From: Candidatus Bathyarchaeota archaeon
GTDB lineage: Archaea > Thermoproteota > Bathyarchaeia > Bathyarchaeales > B26-1
Direction: 5' to 3'
Assembly (NCBI GenBank): GCA_003662645.1
Contig: QMYL01000022.1
Coordinates: forward strand, 1-9,644
Length of the DNA: 9,644 bases
Shown here: piece by piece, positions 5,729 through 9,644 of the stretch
Layout of the letters: each line of letters opens with the position of its first letter
Position numbering within the stretch: the stretch's first letter is position 1
Made by a program: the position numbers and the translations under genes
Notes under the pieces: generated by a model
Told to the model about the DNA's origin: nothing
Databases searched by the model: none
Seen by the model: only the letters and a program-made list of their open reading frames with translations

Positions 5729-7174
5729 ATGGCTAGACGGGCTGGAAGGATGGAGCACTGCGGGGTTGTGGGGGCCCTATCCTTCGATGGGCGTAATGTA
5801 GTCCCGACGCTAGTGACGGGCTTAGAGGCCCTCCAACATAGGGGGCAGGAGGCTTGGGGTATAGCCATCCCAGGGAGGGAGCCCTTCAAGAGGCCTGGGC
5901 TCGTATCTAAAGCCTTAGAGGAGGGGTTTGAGGGATTAGCGAGCTTCAAGGGGGCCGTTGGGATAGGCCACGTGAGGTACTCGACGACCGCTAAGTCCAT
6001 ACTTGAGAACGCTCACCCATTGAAGATAGGAGGTTCAGACGGTTTCTGCATAGCCCACAATGGAACCCTCGAGAGGGATTACCTAATCGAGTACCTTAGG
6101 GGTAGGGGTTTATCCCCACCGGTCAACGTCACCGATACACAGCTCCTAGGGATGGGGTTATACGAAAACCTGAAGGATGGAAGGGATTGGGTTGAAGCCT
6201 TCGAGGAGCTTAATCCTCTACTTAACGGCTCATTCTCACTCGTCATCCTAACCTCAAAGGGTGAGTTGATAGCTGCAAGGGACGAGAGGGGATTCAGGCC
6301 GTTATGCCTAGGCTGGCAGGAGGAGACCAGCTCCTACATCGTAGCCTCAGAGAGCTGTGCACTCGAGAATATTGGGGCTGAGTTGATCAGGGATATCCAA
6401 CCGGGCGAGCTGATAAAGATCGACAAGAACGGAATGAAGGAGTATCGGTTCTCAGATGAGGAGAGGCATGCCCACTGCCCATTCGAGTACACGTACTTCG
6501 CCCACCCAAGCTCATACATAGAGGGCGTAAACGTATACTACGCCAGGAAGAACATCGGTAGGGTTCTGGCTGAAAAGTACCCGATAGAGGGAGACGTCGT
6601 AATACCGGTCCCAGACTCAGCTAGGCCCGCCGCACTGGGATACTCTGAGAGGTCCGGGATACCCTTCGAGGAGGGCTTGATGAAGGATAGATACCGGAGG
6701 AAGGGGAGCTGGAGGAGCTTCATAGAGCCCGAGAAGAGGGAGGAGGTGGTCTCCAACATCACGCCGATAAAGGAGGCTGTGAGGGGTAAAAGAGTAATCC
6801 TCATAGACGACAGCATAGTGAGAGGAACCAGCTCGAAGATAATCGTAAACAAGAAGCTCAAGGAAGCAAAGGAGGTCTCACTACTCCTAACATTCCCACC
6901 GATAATCTACCCATGCTATGCGGGTATAGACTTCCCAACCCAGGAGGAGTTACTGGTCTACAGGGTCTGCGGCACCATAAACGATGTAGAGGAGATAAAC
7001 AAGCTGGTTGGGAGGGAGATAGGAGTGAAGTTCTTAGGGTACAACGATGTGGACGACCTAAGCAGGGGGATAGGGATCCCGAAGGACCAGCTCTGCCTCT
7101 CCTGCACAACCGGGGACTACAGCTGCCTGAAGCATAAACCAAGGTTCAAGACGAGGGAGGAGATGAAGGGGTAG
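5729..7174 (+). CDS. purF: amidophosphoribosyltransferase (glutamine PRPP amidotransferase)
   Basis: First committed step of purine synthesis: PRPP plus glutamine to phosphoribosylamine. From ATG 5729 the protein has 481 residues. It starts MARRAGRMEHCGVV, so C11 would become the N-terminal nucleophile after removal of a 10-residue propeptide. The Ntn glutaminase domain shows LQHRGQEAWG (36-45), GHVRYST (80-86) and HNGTLER (110-116). The phosphoribosyltransferase domain shows VPDSARPAALGY (294-305) and the PRPP loop VILIDDSIVRGTS (356-368). Cysteines at 250 (CPFEY), 396 (PCYAGID), 456 and 459 (CLSC) match the four [4Fe-4S] ligands of the Bacillus enzyme. The frame is open to ATG 5639, but the extra 30 residues have no family character and contain the TATAAA box. 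ATG 5750 is a third start option. The catalytic loop (DRYRRKGSWRSFIEPEK) is longer than the bacterial 'NRYVGRTF' form. Confidence 0.95.
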   Translation: MARRAGRMEHCGVVGALSFDGRNVVPTLVTGLEALQHRGQEAWGIAIPGREPFKRPGLVSKALEEGFEGLASFKGAVGIGHVRYSTTAKSILENAHPLKIGGSDGFCIAHNGTLERDYLIEYLRGRGLSPPVNVTDTQLLGMGLYENLKDGRDWVEAFEELNPLLNGSFSLVILTSKGELIAARDERGFRPLCLGWQEETSSYIVASESCALENIGAELIRDIQPGELIKIDKNGMKEYRFSDEERHAHCPFEYTYFAHPSSYIEGVNVYYARKNIGRVLAEKYPIEGDVVIPVPDSARPAALGYSERSGIPFEEGLMKDRYRRKGSWRSFIEPEKREEVVSNITPIKEAVRGKRVILIDDSIVRGTSSKIIVNKKLKEAKEVSLLLTFPPIIYPCYAGIDFPTQEELLVYRVCGTINDVEEINKLVGREIGVKFLGYNDVDDLSRGIGIPKDQLCLSCTTGDYSCLKHKPRFKTREEMKG

Positions 7175-7203
7175 GAGTAACCCGAAGTACGTCAAACAAG
7201 AGG

Positions 7204-7349
7204 GCTGATGCGATACTCATCCTAGACTTCGACGGGCAGTACTCCTAAAGGAGAGGATATTGACTAGGATGACAAACGAGATACCGGAAGTGACGAGGGT
7301 TGTATACGACGTAACGAATAAACCCCCGGCGACGATAGAGTGGAAGTGA
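7204..7349 (+). pseudogene. GMP synthase (guaA) remnant, both ends kept, middle deleted
   Basis: The 350-bp gap after purF holds the two ends of a fused GMP synthase. [15 protein letters not shown] (7201-7245) is the start of the GATase domain (normally ILDFGGQYS), ending at TAA 7246-7248. In the next frame, from about 7242, [17 protein letters not shown] and then [18 protein letters not shown] end with TGA 7347-7349. That is the conserved C-terminus of the ATP-pyrophosphatase domain. About 460-480 of some 510 residues are missing: the glutamine site, the P-loop and most of the dimer domain. No clear start codon survives. GuaA aminates XMP to GMP, so its position behind purF fits an old purine cluster. 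Because one remnant has a GATase head and a PPase tail, the ancestor was the fused form, not separate guaAa/guaAb genes. Confidence 0.85.
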
Positions 7350-7430
7350 AAAGAGTAAACCGTCATCCTATAAACATTTTTAAGTGATATTGAAGGGTGA
7401 CTTAGATATCTGATCATTCAAAGGGTTAGG
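7350..7430 (+). promoter_or_regulatory. promoter region of the epimerase gene
   Basis: CCTATAAAC (7367-7375) and TTTTTAAG (7376-7383) are overlapping TATA-like elements predicting transcription at about 7399-7408. That leaves a leader of about 25-30 nt before ATG 7431. GGGTGA (7395-7400) and GGGTTAGG (7423-7430) are weak ribosome-site candidates. The location supports ATG 7431 rather than GTG 7526 as the original start. Confidence 0.4.
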
Positions 7431-9010
7431 ATGGAGGCTTAAAACTGACACCCGACCTGGTTGAGGCTTTTAAGAGACGCCTAGAGGCTGAGGGAAGAAG
7501 AGTAAAGATATACAAAACATCAATCGTGAAGGATGGGGAACTCACATTCCTCCTAATCAGGGAGGGCCAGAAGAGGAAACTGGTTATAATAGGTCCAACT
7601 GAAAGGTTGGGGGAAGCCTCAAAGGAATTCACAGCCGAGGAGGAAGGCGGCCTCAATACCGAGGAGGGTGAGACCCTAAGATATAGAATCTGCCCATGCA
7701 ACCACCAAAACATCGAAGCCCTACGCCGAAGGTTCCCATACACAAAGCCCAAGGTTATAGGCCTAACCCCCGCGATAGGTATGGGGGACAGGATAGGCCT
7801 GGCGACGCCTGGACATATAAGGGCAGCCGTAAGGTTCGGCGTATTCCCGGTCCTAGCACAACAATCTATAAGGGAGATGATCAGGACTGGGAGAACACCC
7901 CGGGAGGTATTGGACGACGTATCAGTAGCCGTATTCCAGGAGGGCTACCGCGGAGGTTTCTCAGCAGATGCAGACCACCTCAAGACGATAGAGGATGTGG
8001 AGGCAACCTTCAAGGCTGGGTATACAATGTACACGATAGACCCATCAGATTACGTGGACGGTGAAGCGGACTCAGACGACCTAGAGACCCTAGAAGCCAA
8101 GTTCAAGAGGCTGCCTTGGGATGAGCTGGGATGCAGCGGGGAGGAGTTCCTAAAGCTATACCTAGACAAGAGCTTCAAGGTTCCAGCTGGGGGGCAGACA
8201 TTGGAGATCAAGTTCTCTAGGGAGAGCCTTCTGAGGGCTGCTGTCAAGTACTCAGCTGCGATCGCCCACACAGTAAGGCTCGCCCGCCACCTCCAGAGCC
8301 TATTCAAGGATGGGAGCTTCGACCTGGAGATGTCGGTTGATGAGACTGAGAACCCGACGACCCCCCTGGAGCACTTCTTCATAGCATCCGAGTTGAGGAG
8401 GCTGGGCGTAAAGGTGCAGAGCCTAGCCCTTAGATATGTCGGCAGGTTCGAGAAGGCGATCGACTACATAGGTGATCTAAAAGAGTTCGAGAGAACCCTC
8501 CGCGAACACGCATTCATAGCCAAGCACATGGGACCCTACAAGCTGAGCGTCCACTCTGGGAGCGACAAGTTCTCCATATACCCAATCCTAGGTAGGGTGG
8601 TGGGCGGCATGCTCCACCTGAAGACCTCGGGAACCAGCTACCTCGAGGCCCTAAGGCTGGTCGCGAGGCATGATCCAAAGCTTTTCCGGGAGATAGTAGA
8701 ATACAGCCTAGGGTGCTTCGATAGGGATAGGAGGAGCTACCACCTAACGACGGACCTATCGGCCATCCCAAATCCCAGGGATGTACCGGACGAAGAGCTA
8801 GAGGAGGTCTTCCTAAACAGGGGGGATGGGAGACAACTCCTACACGTAACCTACGGCTCCATACTAACAGCCAAAAGAAGTGATGGGAGCTGGCTCTTCA
8901 AGGACCGGATAAGGTCTATACTGATCGAGAATGAGGAGGAGCACTACGAGCTCGTAGCCTCACACCTCGGGAGGCACATGAAGGCCCTCGGGTTGAGTGA
9001 GAAGGCTTAA
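7431..9010 (+). CDS. uxaE: tagaturonate/fructuronate epimerase-like protein, frameshifted at its start
   Basis: A UxaE-family sugar-acid epimerase, which in Thermotoga interconverts tagaturonate and fructuronate. From the first usable in-frame start, GTG 7526, there are 494 residues. By that numbering the family signatures are MGDRIGLATPGHIRA (86-100), FPVLAQQSIREMIRTGRTP (107-125), FQEGYRGGFSADADH (137-151), YTIDPSDYVDG (169-179), MSVDETENPTTPLEHFF (269-285), LSVHSGSDKFSIYP (340-353), HLKTSGTSYLEA (364-375) and LLHVTYGSIL (438-447). The His/Asp/Glu of these motifs form the likely metal site. The reading frame is open without a start back to 7430 and encodes plausible N-terminus (LTPDLVEAFKRR, then VKIYKTSIV). 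ATG 7431 reads MEA then TAA, so one lost base near 7439-7441 would restore a 526-residue protein (MEA-LKLTPDL...). Either the gene starts weakly at GTG 7526 or it is a recent frameshift mutant. It is 48 bp upstream of a transporter. Confidence 0.85.
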
Positions 9011-9043
9011 GGGAAGTTCGACGTCTAAGACCTTCTTATCCAA

Positions 9044-9050
9044 GGTGGAG
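9044..9050 (+). promoter_or_regulatory. strong Shine-Dalgarno of the MFS transporter
   Basis: GGTGGAG ends 8 nt before ATG 9059 and is a good match to the archaeal anti-SD (core GGAGGTG). It fixes the transporter start and suggests translation from an internal position on a shared mRNA with the epimerase, since the 48-bp spacer has no clear TATA box. Confidence 0.6.
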
Positions 9051-9058
9051 AATCAATC

Positions 9059-9644
9059 ATGGCCGAGGCTGGTAGGAATCTTTTCACGCTCTTCACGATA
9101 AATGTAGTGATGGCGATATGTTGGTATATGTCCAGCCCCTTCATTCCGCTCTTCATCAGGAGTTTAGGGGCGTCGGTATTCTTAGCAAGCCTCGTCCTAT
9201 TCACATCCGGCGTAGCCTCAACGATGGCCATGATACTAAGCGGCTTCCTATCAGACCGATATGGAGAGAAGAAGCTGATAATCTTCAGCGCCTTGATATG
9301 GGGGTTGGCTTCAATCCTTTACAGGTTCTCCACGACATGGGAGGAGGCGATCCCAGCCGCGATAATCGCTTCGCTATCACTCTCCCTATTCCTACCAGCT
9401 AGGATGTCATTCATAGTCCTTAACGCGAAGCCATCCTCGGTCGCAACCGCCTACGGCTTCATGAATATAGCGTGGCCGGTAGGAGGGATTCTCGGACCGG
9501 TAATAGGAGGCTTCATCATAAAGAGCTACGGCTGGAACTACTTCTTCTACTTCTGGACCGTGCTTGCCCTAGCAGGCGCACTCCTCAGCCTATTCCTGAG
9601 GGAGGCAAAGGATAGGGAGCCGACCGATATTAGGTCCATGGTTA
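9059..9644 (+). CDS. MFS transporter (N-terminal part, runs off the window)
   Basis: Only the first 195 residues are visible; the frame is open to the last base. About six transmembrane helices are seen, at roughly residues 9-30, 38-62, 72-90, 97-121, 130-153 and 160-180. The loop between helices 2 and 3 has the MFS motif A, GFLSDRYGEKK (62-72), close to the consensus GxLaDrxGrkk. A glycine/proline-rich helix 5 (GGILGPVIGG, 142-151) resembles motif C, which is typical of antiporter-type members but not decisive. It follows the uxaE-like gene by 48 bp on the same strand, so uptake or export of a sugar acid is a fair guess; the substrate cannot be read from the sequence. The RxLGAS-like segment after helix 1 (IRSLGAS, 33-39) is also usual for the family. 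Confidence 0.9.
   Translation, partial: MAEAGRNLFTLFTINVVMAICWYMSSPFIPLFIRSLGASVFLASLVLFTSGVASTMAMILSGFLSDRYGEKKLIIFSALIWGLASILYRFSTTWEEAIPAAIIASLSLSLFLPARMSFIVLNAKPSSVATAYGFMNIAWPVGGILGPVIGGFIIKSYGWNYFFYFWTVLALAGALLSLFLREAKDREPTDIRSMV

Noticed and set aside
6858..7142. Minus-strand frame opposite the end of purF
   Set aside because: The Cys/Pro/Arg-rich translation is unlike any protein family, and the plus strand encodes the conserved iron-sulfur end of PurF.
7431..7445. Programmed -1 frameshift at the start of the uxaE-like gene
   Set aside because: GCTTAAAAC does not form an X XXY YYZ slippery heptamer in the ATG frame, and no downstream stem stands out. Mutation or base error is more likely.

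Overview
The window looks like chromosomal DNA of a thermophilic archaeon, most likely from the Thermoproteota (TACK) side. Arginine is mostly AGG/AGA and isoleucine often ATA. Promoters are AT-rich TATA-like boxes about 25 nt upstream of leaderless or short-leader starts. The genes include a coenzyme F420 ligase (cofE), a standalone NitrOD5-like protein and a tagaturonate-epimerase-type enzyme. I cannot name the genus. No rRNA, tRNA, CRISPR array, insertion sequence or phage gene was seen.

Layout. A CaCA-family cation exchanger (minus, 47-1012) diverges from a winged-helix ArsR-like regulator (plus, from 1075 or 1111) across a 62-bp AT-rich double promoter. Then come a decayed DapA-family gene (minus, 1727-1968) and a small NitrOD5-like protein (minus, 2023-2445). 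cofE (plus, 2545-3297) converges on an L-fucose-isomerase-like sugar isomerase (minus), whose frame is cut by a TAA at 3503-3505; its last 56 codons remain readable down to 3332. mobA (minus, 4798-5430) lies upstream of it. A complex 298-bp spacer with poly-T/poly-A hairpins and a G-rich tract separates mobA from purF (plus, probable start 5729). Right after purF is a collapsed guaA remnant (7204-7349). The window closes with a uxaE-like epimerase, whose start region carries an apparent 1-nt frameshift, and a strongly SD-led MFS transporter that runs off the end.

Functions. There are cofactor genes (F420 tailing by CofE, molybdopterin guanylylation by MobA), purine synthesis (PurF, with the guaA fossil beside it), a sugar/sugar-acid catabolic set (isomerase, epimerase, transporter, aldolase-family fossil), and an exchanger/regulator pair.

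The most striking feature is gene decay. Four loci within 6 kb are disrupted. Two of them (DapA-like and GuaA) keep both natural ends, with nearly the whole middle of the gene missing. Three of the four belong to sugar or sugar-acid metabolism by family, which suggests a pathway being lost. Sequence or assembly error must be excluded first for the single-base lesions.
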